64,000 nucleotides of DNA from the NCBI GenBank assembly GCA_003021785.1, contig PXQU01000013.1, positions 186,001 through 250,000 of the forward strand. Direction: 5' to 3'. Origin of the DNA: Halobacteriales archaeon QH_7_65_31. GTDB lineage: Archaea > Halobacteriota > Halobacteria > Halobacteriales > Haloarculaceae. The position numbers and the translations under genes are program-made. Under the pieces are notes generated by a model. That model saw nothing but the letters and a program-made list of their open reading frames with translations. It ran no database searches and was not told where the DNA came from. This document shows positions 35,109-44,010 of the stretch, piece by piece (positions within the stretch are counted from its first letter, which is position 1; each line of letters begins with the position of its first letter).

Positions 35109-35641
35109 GGCTGTGGTTGTGGTCTCCTCTGGTAGCTCTCCGTTCCGCCGGGGTGGCCCATCGGGTTCTCGATACCGACCAGCTCACCGCCCGTCGGCGT
35201 CGAGTAGAGCGCGAACAACAGGTCGTTGACGAGGTAGTAGCGCACGCGCTCGGTGTCCGAGCCGTCGGGATCGGCGTCGGCGGTATCGACACCCATCCGT
35301 TCGAGCGTCGCGGCCTGTCGCTCGCGAGACAGCTCGCGAAACGGCCTGTCCTCCAGCGTTTCTGTGTACGTGTTCAGATACTCGATCGCCGAGCTGACCT
35401 CGCTCGCGCGATCCGGTCGGGCAGCGGCACGCGTCTGCGTGAACTGCCGGACGAACGACTCGACGCCGTCGACACCGGAGGGGTAGACCACTCTGGCGAC
35501 GGCTACGAGCGTCGCGAGGTCGGTCTCGTCGAGTTCGGACGACTCCTCGCCGTCCTGTACCGATCGGAGACCGACGCCGGCCCCGACACCGATCCCGGCG
35601 GCTCCGAGCGCCTTCGCGAGGTCACGGCGGCTGAGCTTCAT
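35105..35641 (-). CDS. Tat-exported gluconate-2-dehydrogenase-subunit-3-like protein
   Basis: A 178-residue protein beginning MKLSRRDLAKALGAAGIGVG, a twin-arginine signal. I use the ATG at 35641, not the TTG two codons upstream. After the signal, TDLATLVAVARVVYPSGVDGV, FVRQFTQTRAAARP and ATLERMG match the gluconate_2-dh3 family, small subunits that accompany membrane-bound sugar dehydrogenases. Its usual partner, a GMC oxidoreductase, is not in the window. Instead it is locked between a membrane protein and the iron ABC ATPase in one operon, with an ATGA overlap to the latter. Its job here is unclear; periplasmic redox linked to iron uptake is speculation. Confidence 0.8.
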   Translation of the reverse strand: MKLSRRDLAKALGAAGIGVGAGVGLRSVQDGEESSELDETDLATLVAVARVVYPSGVDGVESFVRQFTQTRAAARPDRASEVSSAIEYLNTYTETLEDRPFRELSRERQAATLERMGVDTADADPDGSDTERVRYYLVNDLLFALYSTPTGGELVGIENPMGHPGGTESYQRRPQPQP

Positions 35642-35668
35642 CTGCAACTCGATTAGGGGAGCCGAAAG

Positions 35669-37696
35669 TTACGTGTTTGGGTCTGCCGCGAGCTCCGTCT
35701 CCACGAAGATACCGTCCGGCCCGTGACCGGGAACGTACGCCGCCGCGCCGTCACAGGCACGGGCGTCGCGACACCACTCCAGCTCCGGTGAGAGCGCGCG
35801 TGTCTCCCCGTCCAGTCGCTCGACGGGCATCTCGATGCGGTAGGTGAACCCCGTGCCGCCCGGGTAGTCGATGAACGCCGTCGCGACCACCGGGCCGTCC
35901 GCCGGGCGAGCAACCGAGTCAGTCGTTCCGTTCTCACCGACGAGCGTGAGGCTCTCGTCAGTCACGTCGACGGAGAAATCAACGGAGCCGTCCGTCGGGG
36001 TCGTCCCGTAGTAGGCGCTGGTGTCGTTCGCGCCCGAGAGCCGGACGGTGACGCTCGTCGCACCGGAGGGGACCCCGACCGTCGCGTTAAGCCGGAGTCG
36101 CTCGCCGCTCGCGACGGTGACCGGCTGGAGCCGTGCGGTCTCCGGTGAGCCGTCGGGCGGGTTCCAGAAGCCGCGGAACGCGTATCGGTAGAGATCGCGC
36201 TCGGGGTACTCGTCGGCGACGGCGAAGGGGCGGTCACGGAGCGCGTAGACGGTCTCACCGTCGAAGCCGGGCTCGTTTCGAAGCGGCTGGAACGGGTGGT
36301 TGAGCCAGTCGCCGTACGTATCGGGCAGGAGCACGACCGCGTCCGTCGGCGGGTTCTCGACCGGCTCGTACGCGTCCTCGTAGGTGTCCGTGATCTCGGC
36401 GTTGCGACCGAGGCGTTCATCCAGCGAGCCGGCGGTGATTCCGGCGAACGCGCCGCCGGAGACGAGGAGACCGACGACGAGGACGACGCGCGCGCGACGA
36501 GCGGAGAGTCGGTCGTCTGCTACGTCGCGAAGCCAGCGACCGGCGTAGAGCGCGCCGACGGCCGCGAACGCCGCCGTCGGAACCAGCAGATCGAAGTGGT
36601 AGTACGGGCCGTGCGTCGCGATGAGCCCGTCGCCCGCTCTGTCGAGCACACCGAGGATGTTGTAGTTCCCCCAGAAGTAGGCGTTACCGACGCCGACCGA
36701 GACGAACAGCCCGGCGAGCGTGAGCGCACGCGGCGACGAGCGACGACGGAGCACGACGGCGACACCGCCCGCGGCGAGGGCAGTACCGAACAGCCCGCCG
36801 GCCACCCAGTCGGTGTAGAGCGCAGTGAGAACCGTCCGCGAGACTTCGAGGGCGAGCCGCGGCGTGTAGACGAGCTCGTGATCGAGCAGTCGCCGCTGGC
36901 CGAAGCCGAGACCGTCCAGCGGTGCGAACGCCTGATACGGGAACGTGAGCGGTGACCCGGTCACCACGGCGTTGTACGCGAGCGCGAGGACAACCCCGGC
37001 GACGCCGAGCGCGGCCGTCGTCGCCTGTCGCGGGAGCGCGCCGCGTGGATCACGGTACAGCGTCCACAGCGCGTGTGCGATGAACGGAACGGCGAACAGG
37101 ACCGCGGTGAACGGTCGCGCGAAGAAAGCCAGTCCGATACTCCCTCCCGCGAGGGCCGCACACCGGCGACTGCCGGTGCGGTCGGCACGCAGATAGCCGT
37201 ACGCGAACCCGAGATTCAACAGCGTCGTCGGCGCGTACGGGAGAAAGACGGACGCATCGACGACGAACAGCGGGGAGAACCCGACGAAGACAGCCGCGAG
37301 CAGTCCGGTCCGAGCGTCGAACACCTCACGGACTGTCGCCGCGGTGAGGGCGAGCACTCCGCCGCCGATTCCGGCGAGCGCGAGCCGGTAGCCGCCGAGC
37401 AGCTCGCCGACGGCGAACATCGCTGCCGGCACGGGGGCGTACTTCGGGTAGAGCCCTCGGCTCCCCTCGACGAAGAACCACGGGCGGAACGACCCGTCTA
37501 TCGGCGGCTGGAGCCACAGCTTCCCGTCTAACAGCATCGCGGCCTGCTGGAGATACACCCCTTCGTCGTGGTTCAGTGAGTAGTACGGAAACACCGCGTT
37601 GCTGACCAGCCAGATCCCGACTGCGCCCGAGACGGCGACTACAGCGGTCGCGACGAGGACCGGGCGGTCACGGAGTCGCCGTCTCGGGCCCCACAT
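35669..37696 (-). CDS. Polytopic membrane protein, GT39/ArnT-like glycosyltransferase
   Basis: A 675-residue protein with about ten membrane helices in the first 400 residues and a beta-rich C-terminal domain of about 230 residues. Just after the first helix is YYSLNHDEGVYLQQAAML: the D-E pair in the first outer loop is the catalytic acid region of GT-C glycosyltransferases of the PMT/ArnT clan. The ectodomain includes QPVTVASGERLRLNATVGV and ends ETELAADPNT. Its start shares one base with the permease stop, so it belongs to the iron operon. A lipid-linked sugar transfer to an exported protein or lipid is the family role; the target is unknown. Confidence 0.75.
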   Translation of the reverse strand: MWGPRRRLRDRPVLVATAVVAVSGAVGIWLVSNAVFPYYSLNHDEGVYLQQAAMLLDGKLWLQPPIDGSFRPWFFVEGSRGLYPKYAPVPAAMFAVGELLGGYRLALAGIGGGVLALTAATVREVFDARTGLLAAVFVGFSPLFVVDASVFLPYAPTTLLNLGFAYGYLRADRTGSRRCAALAGGSIGLAFFARPFTAVLFAVPFIAHALWTLYRDPRGALPRQATTAALGVAGVVLALAYNAVVTGSPLTFPYQAFAPLDGLGFGQRRLLDHELVYTPRLALEVSRTVLTALYTDWVAGGLFGTALAAGGVAVVLRRRSSPRALTLAGLFVSVGVGNAYFWGNYNILGVLDRAGDGLIATHGPYYHFDLLVPTAAFAAVGALYAGRWLRDVADDRLSARRARVVLVVGLLVSGGAFAGITAGSLDERLGRNAEITDTYEDAYEPVENPPTDAVVLLPDTYGDWLNHPFQPLRNEPGFDGETVYALRDRPFAVADEYPERDLYRYAFRGFWNPPDGSPETARLQPVTVASGERLRLNATVGVPSGATSVTVRLSGANDTSAYYGTTPTDGSVDFSVDVTDESLTLVGENGTTDSVARPADGPVVATAFIDYPGGTGFTYRIEMPVERLDGETRALSPELEWCRDARACDGAAAYVPGHGPDGIFVETELAADPNT

Positions 37697-39315
37697 CAGC
37701 CTCGCTGCTCCTGATGGAGGATGACACCCATCGAGAGCGCGGAGATCGCGACGAGCACGAGCGCGGGGACGGCGGCCTGTCCGTACGCGCCGGTCTCGCG
37801 CACCGCCCAGATATGGGTGACGAGCGTCTCGAAGCCGAGCGGGCGAAGCAGTAGCGTGGCCGGCAGCTCCTTCATCGTCGTGAGGAAGACGAGCGCCGCG
37901 CCCGTCGCGACACCCGGGACGATGAGCGGGAGCGTCACGGCCCGAAACGTCTGGAGCCGCGACCGACCGAGGGTCCGAGCGGCCTCGTGGAGCCGACTAT
38001 CCACCTGGAGGACAGAGGTCCGTACCGACCCGACCGCTTGCGAGGAGAACCGGACGACGTACGCGAAGACGAGCAGCGCGATTCCGTAGCGCCGGTAGAC
38101 GACCGGTGCGACGTCGAGCGTGAACCACAACAGCGCGAGCGCGAGGACGATCCCCGGCGTCGCGTAGCCGACGTACGGCGCACGCTCCGCCAGCCGGGCG
38201 AGCCGCGAGTCAGCGTTCGCACCCCGGAGTCCGATTGGGAGGGCGACCGCGAGCGAGCCGACGGCGGCCAGCGTCGCGACCTGCACGGAGTTGACCGCGA
38301 ACGACCACTCGAACGCCATCCCTTCGGAAGCGAGACCGGTCCCCGGTCGGAACAGCCACGCCGTGAAGATCCCGAGCGGGAGTCCGACCGCGAGCAGTCC
38401 GATTGCGGCCGGCAACGCCATCGCCGGGTAGCGGAACACGCCGAGATCGAAGCCGAACGCGCCGCGGCTCCCGCGGCTCTCGTAGGCCCCCTCGTCGTCG
38501 GCCCCGATACGTGATTCGAGCAGGAGGATGACGCCCGTGACCGCGAGCAGTTGGAGCGAGAGCAGCGCCGCGTACCCCTGTTGGAAGGCGTCGAACCGAC
38601 CGTAGATGAACTGCGTGAACACCTCGACTCGCATGAACGCGGGCGTCCCGAAGTCGGCGAGCGCGTACAGCGCGACCAACAGCGCGCCGGCCGCGATTCC
38701 CGGGGCGATCTGCGGGAGCGTCACCCGGCGAAACGCCTCGAACCGACCGGCGTTGAGCGTCCGCGCCGCCTCCACGAGCGAGGCGTCGAGCGATAACAGC
38801 GAGGCGCGCGTCGTCAGGAAGACGTACGGGTAGGTGTATATCGTGAGGACGAACACCGCGCCCCAGAAGCCGAACACCGAGGGGATCCGCTCGACACCGA
38901 GGGGAGCGAGCAGGTCGGCGAACGCCCCTCTGGGACCGAACGCCGAGATGAACGCGAACGCCCCCAGATAGCTTGGGACGGCCAGCGGGAGCGCGGCGGC
39001 GACGGTCCAGAACCGCTTGAACGGGAGATTCGACTGGACGGTCAACACGGCAAGCGGGACGCCGACGAGGACGCTCGCACCAGTCACGGCCGTCACGAGA
39101 GCGACGCTCCGCCCGAGCACCGCCAGCGTCGTCCCCGAGGTGAGCAGCGTCGGAATCTGCTCGCCGAGCGTCGCAGTCTCGATGCCCAGCCACGCGAGCG
39201 GGACGACGAGCACGAGCGCGAGGAGCACCGCGGTAGCGGTGACTGCCCGACCGCTGGTATCACCGGAGCCGTCGAAGCGGTCGGTGACCGCTGTCGGCCA
39301 GTCGGACAGCGTCAT
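37696..39315 (-). CDS. Iron(III)-type ABC transporter permease (FbpB-like, fused double unit)
   Basis: A 539-residue permease with 12 predicted membrane helices in two homologous halves. Each half has the EAA loop that contacts the ATPase: SLVEAARTLNAGRFEAFRRV near residue 190 (shortened LVEAARTLNAGRFEAF) and LHEAARTLGRSRLQTFRAV near 450. This internal duplication is characteristic of FbpB/ThiP-type importers. It overlaps the binding-protein gene upstream by four bases (ATGA at 39312-39315) and the membrane-protein gene downstream by one base, so all are co-translated. Confidence 0.93.
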   Translation of the reverse strand: MTLSDWPTAVTDRFDGSGDTSGRAVTATAVLLALVLVVPLAWLGIETATLGEQIPTLLTSGTTLAVLGRSVALVTAVTGASVLVGVPLAVLTVQSNLPFKRFWTVAAALPLAVPSYLGAFAFISAFGPRGAFADLLAPLGVERIPSVFGFWGAVFVLTIYTYPYVFLTTRASLLSLDASLVEAARTLNAGRFEAFRRVTLPQIAPGIAAGALLVALYALADFGTPAFMRVEVFTQFIYGRFDAFQQGYAALLSLQLLAVTGVILLLESRIGADDEGAYESRGSRGAFGFDLGVFRYPAMALPAAIGLLAVGLPLGIFTAWLFRPGTGLASEGMAFEWSFAVNSVQVATLAAVGSLAVALPIGLRGANADSRLARLAERAPYVGYATPGIVLALALLWFTLDVAPVVYRRYGIALLVFAYVVRFSSQAVGSVRTSVLQVDSRLHEAARTLGRSRLQTFRAVTLPLIVPGVATGAALVFLTTMKELPATLLLRPLGFETLVTHIWAVRETGAYGQAAVPALVLVAISALSMGVILHQEQRG

Positions 39316-40469
39316 CCCGAGACGCCGGCCTCCTCCATCAGTTCGAGCGTCGCAGCGATGTCGGAGAGCTTCGAGAGGTCGATCTCCGGCGGGTTCAGCT
39401 CGCTGATCGGCGGCAGATCACCGACCGGCTCGACCCCGTCGATCATCGGGTACGCGAAGCTCCGGGTGGCGAAGAACTCCTGTGCCTCCGCCGTGAGCAG
39501 ATGGCGGATGAACAGATCCGCGAGGTCGGCGTTGTCCGTCCCCTGAATGCGTGTCGCGCCGGCGACATCGACGAGCGCGCCGGCGTCGCCCTCCGTGAAC
39601 GCGAGATCGATCGGCGCGTCCGGACGCTGGTTCTTGACGCGCAGGGCGTAGTAGTGGTTCGCGAAGCCGGCCGCGAGCGCGCCGTCTGCTACCTGCTGGG
39701 AGACGACGTACTCGTTGCCGTACCGCTCCGTCCCGGCCTCGCGCATATCGACGAGCCACTGCCGAGCCGCGTCCTCGCCCCGACGCAGTCGCATCGCCGT
39801 AATGAACGATTTGAACGCGCCGTACGTCGGGGCCCAGCCCATCGTCCCTTGGAGCGCGGGCGTCTCCGGGAACTCGGCCACCGCGTTCGGAATATCGCTC
39901 TCGGACAGCTCGTTCGTGTTGTACGGAACGGCGCGCGCCCGACCCGCGACCCCGACCCACGAGCCGTCCGGCCCGATGAACGAGTCAGGCACTGAACCGG
40001 TCACCGTATCGGGAAGGGGTTCGTTGGCGTCCTCCTGAGTGACGTACGCCAGCGAACTGGCGTCGATCGACCAGAACACGTCAGCGCGCGAGGCCCCGCT
40101 CTCGACCTCGTCGACGATAGTCTGTGCGAGCGTAGAGGAGGTGTTCCTCGTCGGCAACACGGTGAACTCCGGGTACGCCCGTTCGAGAATATCGACGAAC
40201 TCGCGGTAGATCCCGCCTTCGCCGCCGCCGAGATACAGGCTCAGCTCCCCCGAGAGATCCGGCAGCTCGGTGATCGAGGGTCCCGCCGGCTGCGGGCGAC
40301 CTTCGACGAGCGATCCTGAGCCGCGAAGCCGGGTGAGCGCCGGAACCTCGACCTGCTGTGCGGGACTCTCATCGTCGTCACTGCCGAGCAGACCGTTACA
40401 GCCCGCGAGACCGGCGGCCACTGCCGTCCCGATTCCGGCGAGGTATCGGCGTCGCGTCGCGTCGTTCAT
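39312..40469 (-). CDS. Tat lipoprotein iron-type ABC substrate-binding protein
   Basis: A 385-residue protein if read from the ATG at 40469: MNDATRRRYLAGIGTAVAAG with a twin-arginine signal and lipobox LAGCNGLL, then an acidic linker. The mature part, YLGGGEGGIYREFVDILERA, VLPTRNTSSTLAQTIVDE, ADVFWSIDASSLAYV and RARAVPYNTNEL, is the type of FbpA-like extracellular iron-binding proteins. The frame is open for another 389 codons upstream through a glycosyltransferase domain. A signal peptide is useless in the middle of a protein, so independent initiation at 40469 (or 40523) is the natural reading. First transporter gene of the operon. Confidence 0.9.
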   Translation of the reverse strand: MNDATRRRYLAGIGTAVAAGLAGCNGLLGSDDDESPAQQVEVPALTRLRGSGSLVEGRPQPAGPSITELPDLSGELSLYLGGGEGGIYREFVDILERAYPEFTVLPTRNTSSTLAQTIVDEVESGASRADVFWSIDASSLAYVTQEDANEPLPDTVTGSVPDSFIGPDGSWVGVAGRARAVPYNTNELSESDIPNAVAEFPETPALQGTMGWAPTYGAFKSFITAMRLRRGEDAARQWLVDMREAGTERYGNEYVVSQQVADGALAAGFANHYYALRVKNQRPDAPIDLAFTEGDAGALVDVAGATRIQGTDNADLADLFIRHLLTAEAQEFFATRSFAYPMIDGVEPVGDLPPISELNPPEIDLSKLSDIAATLELMEEAGVSG

Positions 40470-41636
40470 ATCTGGTTTCGGGGACCCTAAATCGGAAAAC
40501 CGTGTCGGTTCTCGCTCAGTCATCGGCGGCCACCTTCGGGGCGGCCAGTCGCGCATATGCTCACCGACGAAGGTGAGGAACTCGCCGTTCGTCCACTCGT
40601 ACTCCGTGGTCGCGAGGCGATCGGCCATCGCAGCGAAGGCCTCACGGTAGCTCTCGGCGTCCCTACCGACGGCATCGATCTCCTCCCAGACGTGCTCGTT
40701 CAGTTCGAGCGCCGGGACCTCGTTGGTGAGATCGTCGAAGGTCGATCGGGGGGCCTTGTTGTGCTCGCACAGCGGCGTCCCCGTCAGGACGCTGTCACCG
40801 AGGATATCGGCTGCGCGCTTCAGGAAGACGCCCGACCAGATGTCGTCGAACCGACCCACGTCCCACTCGTTGTCGTCCATCGGCAGCTGGTAGAACGCCG
40901 GGATGACGCGCCGTCGGAAGGCGAGATTCATCGAGCAGACGGTGAGATAGTTGCCCGGTGCAGCAACGAAGTCCTCGCCGTAGTCGTCGGTGTCGAGTCG
41001 GGTCTGTGCCAGCCCTTCGAGATCGCCGTCCATCAGGATGCGAACGGCGTCGAGGTCCGGGACGTTCGTCCACAGCCCCTGTGAGGCGACGACCTCGCCC
41101 TCGTTCAGGTCGGTTATCGACTCCGTGACCGTCTCGTCCATCGCGGCGTACGGGTAGCCCCGCGGATAGAGACCGTGCTCGTCGGCGTTCTGATAGAGGA
41201 CGTTCACCCACTGCTCGTCGGAGCTGACCTCCCGGATCTCCCCGGAGCGGTCGAGATTCGCGTAGTGGCCGCCGAAGAAATCCGTCTCGTGCGGGAGCGT
41301 GTCGTCGTCGATGAAGAAGCCGAACTCGAACTCGCCCGCCCACATGTACAGCAGGCCGAAGGAGGTCTCGGCGTGAGAGGCCGCCGGAACGACGTGCCCG
41401 TACTCGCTCATGCCGTGGTCGTCGTACCACTGCTCGCGGTCGCTGCCGTCGAAGACAGCCCCCTCCACGTCGAGATCGTCGAGCATTCGTTCCATCGCGT
41501 CGGTGTCACAGAACTCCTCCGTGACGAGGAGGAAGAAGAGCCGGTCGGCGTGGCCGTGTTCGCGGGCGTTCGCGACGTACTCGCGGACGCACTCGTGTTC
41601 CCGGACCGTCGGAACGATAACGCAGGTGTCCGTCAT
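40470..41636 (-). CDS. GT75-like (reversibly glycosylated polypeptide) glycosyltransferase, in frame with the binding protein
   Basis: The first 389 codons of a 774-codon frame. TCVIVPTVREHECVREYV at the start, YGHVVPAASHAETSFGLLYM near residue 85 and the metal-binding D-x-D in FGFFIDDDTLPHETDFFG near 112 match the haloarchaeal alpha-1,4-glucan-protein synthase / UDP-arabinopyranose mutase group. The fold ends at about LTFVGEHMRDW. The frame then continues PPRRWPPMTEREPTRF into the binding-protein signal peptide. In the adjacent frame a TGA occurs at 40516-40518, so a small indel near 40545 could have removed the natural stop. Head of the iron-box-controlled operon. Confidence 0.8.
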
Positions 41637-41649
41637 ATTCGTTCCGTAG

Positions 41650-41665
41650 TTTAGGCTATCCTAAA
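41650..41665. promoter_or_regulatory. DtxR-type iron box 1
   Basis: TTTAGG-CTAT-CCTAAA, a perfect six-base-arm palindrome. It lies 14-29 bases upstream of the ATG at 41636, over the position of that operon's TATA box, where a metal-loaded DtxR/SirR-family repressor would block transcription. The sequence matches the TTAGG/CCTAA arms of DtxR-family sites. Confidence 0.8.
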
Positions 41666-41677
41666 GCGTGTCGATGT

Positions 41678-41691
41678 TTAGGTGTGCCTAA
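41678..41691. promoter_or_regulatory. DtxR-type iron box 2
   Basis: TTAGG-TGTG-CCTAA, the second copy, centred 27 bases from box 1 and 36-49 bases upstream of the divergent MFS start at 41727. Its position fits control of the rightward promoter, so both directions would respond to iron. Confidence 0.8.
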
Positions 41692-41726
41692 CATCTCCGA
41701 ACGGACGGGTTCAAAGGTCGGGGGTG

Positions 41727-42814
41727 ATGCGTTCGACTGTGCCCGAGGAACGACTCGTCGGCGGCTACAGCGGTCGCCTGCTGCTCGCGGTCTCCGTCGG
41801 CTGGGCCTTCATTCAGGCCGGTCGGCTCGTCGTCTCGCCGCTGCTCCCCGAGATCAGCGCGCAGTTCGCGCTCTCGCCCGGACGACGCTGCTCGTCGCCG
41901 GACTGTGTGCGGTGTCGGTCGGCTTCCTCGTCTTCGCCGGCGCACCCACCTACGTCGTCGTCCTACTCGGTGCAGTGCTGATCGGCTTCGGCGCGGGGCT
42001 GTATCCGACACCCGCCCGCGGGCTGGTCTCTGATCTCTACGTCGAACGCCGGGGGCAGGCGTTCGGACTCCACACCGCATCGGGCGATGCCGGCGGTGTC
42101 ATCGCCGCCGGACTCGCCGCCGCGATCCTCGCCGTCGCCTCGTGGCGCGGGGCGTTCCTCCCGGTCGTCGTCGTGCTCGTCGCCGTCGCGCTCGCCCTTC
42201 ACGTGTGGAGCCGCGAGGGGTATCACGTCGAGTCGGTCGAGCTGGATATCGCGGCGACGGCACGGCGACTGCTCGGGGACGGGTCGATGCGACGGCTGCT
42301 CGCGGCGTACGCGCTGTACGCGTTCACGTGGCAGGCAGCGACGGGGCTGTTACCGACGTTTCTCCAGCGGTCGAAGTCCTTCTCGCCGGCGGTCGCGACC
42401 GCGAGCTTCGGGGCGCTGTTCGTCGTCGGTGCGGTGGTGAAGCCGATCGCCGGTGGGCTGGGCGACCGGTTCCGACGCGATCGACTCGCGCCCGCCGCGC
42501 TGCTGCTCGCGGCCGTCGCGCTGAGCGGGATCGTTCTCGCGTCGGGCGAGCGTTCCGTCACAATCGGGGTGGTAGCGTTCGCGGTCGGACTGATGGCGTA
42601 TCCGCCGGTGATGCAGGCGTATCTGATGGACACCTTCCCGACCGAGAGCATGGGCGGTGATCTGGGCGGGATGCGATCCGTCTACATCGGACTCGGCTCG
42701 CTCGGCCCGACGGTCGTTGGCTTCGTCGCCGGACGGGCGAGCTACAGGGTCGCATTCGCCGGGCTGGTCGGCTGTCTGCTCGTCGCCGTCGCGCTCGTTC
42801 TCGTCGGGGAGTAG
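41727..42814 (+). pseudogene. MFS exporter with internal deletion and frameshift
   Basis: Begins MRSTVPEERLVGGYSGRLLL and runs through helix 1 (VSVGWAFIQAGRLVVSPLLP, then EISAQFALSPG) in one frame; from about 41880 the protein continues in the next frame as RTTLLVAGLCAVSVGFLVF. Helix 2 and the G-R-x-S-D-R loop that normally link these parts, about 30 residues, are missing. The remaining helices are intact to the end (FVAGRASYRVAFAGL). Its promoter region holds the iron boxes, so the ancestral protein may have exported a siderophore or metal chelate. Either a pseudogene or a sequence/assembly error. Confidence 0.8.
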
Positions 42815-42855
42815 CCGACCCGAAACGTTAGGACGGCTCCGCGAGAGAGCCGGGT

Positions 42856-44010
42856 ATGACCGACGTAGCGATTATCGGCGCGTCGATGACGCAGTTCGGG
42901 GAGCGAGAGGGGTGGGTTAGTGACCTGCTCGCCGAGGCCGCACTCGACTGTCTCGACGACACCGGGGTTCGCGCGGAGGCGCTCGATCACCTCTACGTCT
43001 CGAACATGGCGAGCGGCGAGTTCGAAGGCCAGACGGGGGTCCCGAACGCCCTCGCACACGACATCGGCGCGCTCGGAGCCTACACACAGCGCGTCGATCA
43101 GACCTCCGCGTCGGGCGGGGCAGGTATCTACGCGGCGTGGCAGTCCGTCGCCTCGGGCGCGAGCGAGATGACACTGCTCGTCGGCGGCGAGAAGATGACC
43201 CATCGGACGACCGGCGAGACGACGGACGTGATCGCCTCGCTCACCCACCCGCACGAGTACAAACACGGCGTCACGCTCCCCTCCTTTGCAGGGCTGACGG
43301 CGCGCGCGTATCTCGACCGGTACGACGCCCCGCGGGAGGCGCTCGCCGAGGTCGCGGTCAAGAACCATCACAACGGCGTCGACAACCCGCATGCGCAGTT
43401 CCGGAAAGAGATCGACCGCGAGACGGCACTCGACTCACCGCTCGTGGCCGACCCGCTCCGGCTGTACGACTTCTGTCCCATCACCGACGGCTCCGCCGCG
43501 CTGCTCGTCTGTCCGGTCGACGTGGCTCGCGAGTACACCGACACCTACGTCCGGGTCGCGGGCGTCGCCGGCGCGACCGACACGCACGTAGTCCACGAGC
43601 GGCGAGACCCGACGACGATGGACGCCGTGGTAAAATCCGGCGAGCGCGCCTTCGAGCAGGCGGGAATCACGCCCGACGATGTCGACGTGGCCGAGCTTCA
43701 CGATATGTTCACGATACTGGAGTTCCTCCAGTACGAGGACCTCGGCTTCGCGGAGAAGGGGGCCGCGTGGGAGGACACGATGGACGGCGTGACCGCTCGC
43801 GACGGTGACCTGCCCGTCAACACCTCCGGCGGGCTGAAATCGAAGGGCCACCCCCTCGGCGCATCAGGAGTCGCACAGGGGTACGAGATATACACACAGC
43901 TGGCCGGCGAAGCGGGACCACGGCAGGTAGACGCCGACACCGGGGTCGCGTGTAACGTCGGCGGCTTCGGGAACTGCGTGACGACGACCGTCTTCGAGGT
44001 GGACGGATGA
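42856..44010 (+). CDS. Archaeal thiolase-family acetyl-CoA acyltransferase
   Basis: A 384-residue thiolase-fold protein. The start VAIIGASMTQFGEREGW and the C-terminal catalytic His in GGLKSKGHPLGASGVAQGYE are conserved, and NVGGFGNCV is the last family loop with a Cys. The position of the nucleophilic cysteine near residue 87 reads VDQTSASGGAG, with Ser-Ala-Ser in place of the usual Cys-Ala-Ser. AELHDMFTILEFLQYEDLG near 278 is the SCP2-type acyl-binding loop. It overlaps the DUF35 gene by four bases; such pairs make acetoacetyl-CoA complexes with HMG-CoA synthase in archaea. Whether this paralogue condenses or only binds acyl-CoA is open. Confidence 0.88.
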   Translation: MTDVAIIGASMTQFGEREGWVSDLLAEAALDCLDDTGVRAEALDHLYVSNMASGEFEGQTGVPNALAHDIGALGAYTQRVDQTSASGGAGIYAAWQSVASGASEMTLLVGGEKMTHRTTGETTDVIASLTHPHEYKHGVTLPSFAGLTARAYLDRYDAPREALAEVAVKNHHNGVDNPHAQFRKEIDRETALDSPLVADPLRLYDFCPITDGSAALLVCPVDVAREYTDTYVRVAGVAGATDTHVVHERRDPTTMDAVVKSGERAFEQAGITPDDVDVAELHDMFTILEFLQYEDLGFAEKGAAWEDTMDGVTARDGDLPVNTSGGLKSKGHPLGASGVAQGYEIYTQLAGEAGPRQVDADTGVACNVGGFGNCVTTTVFEVDG

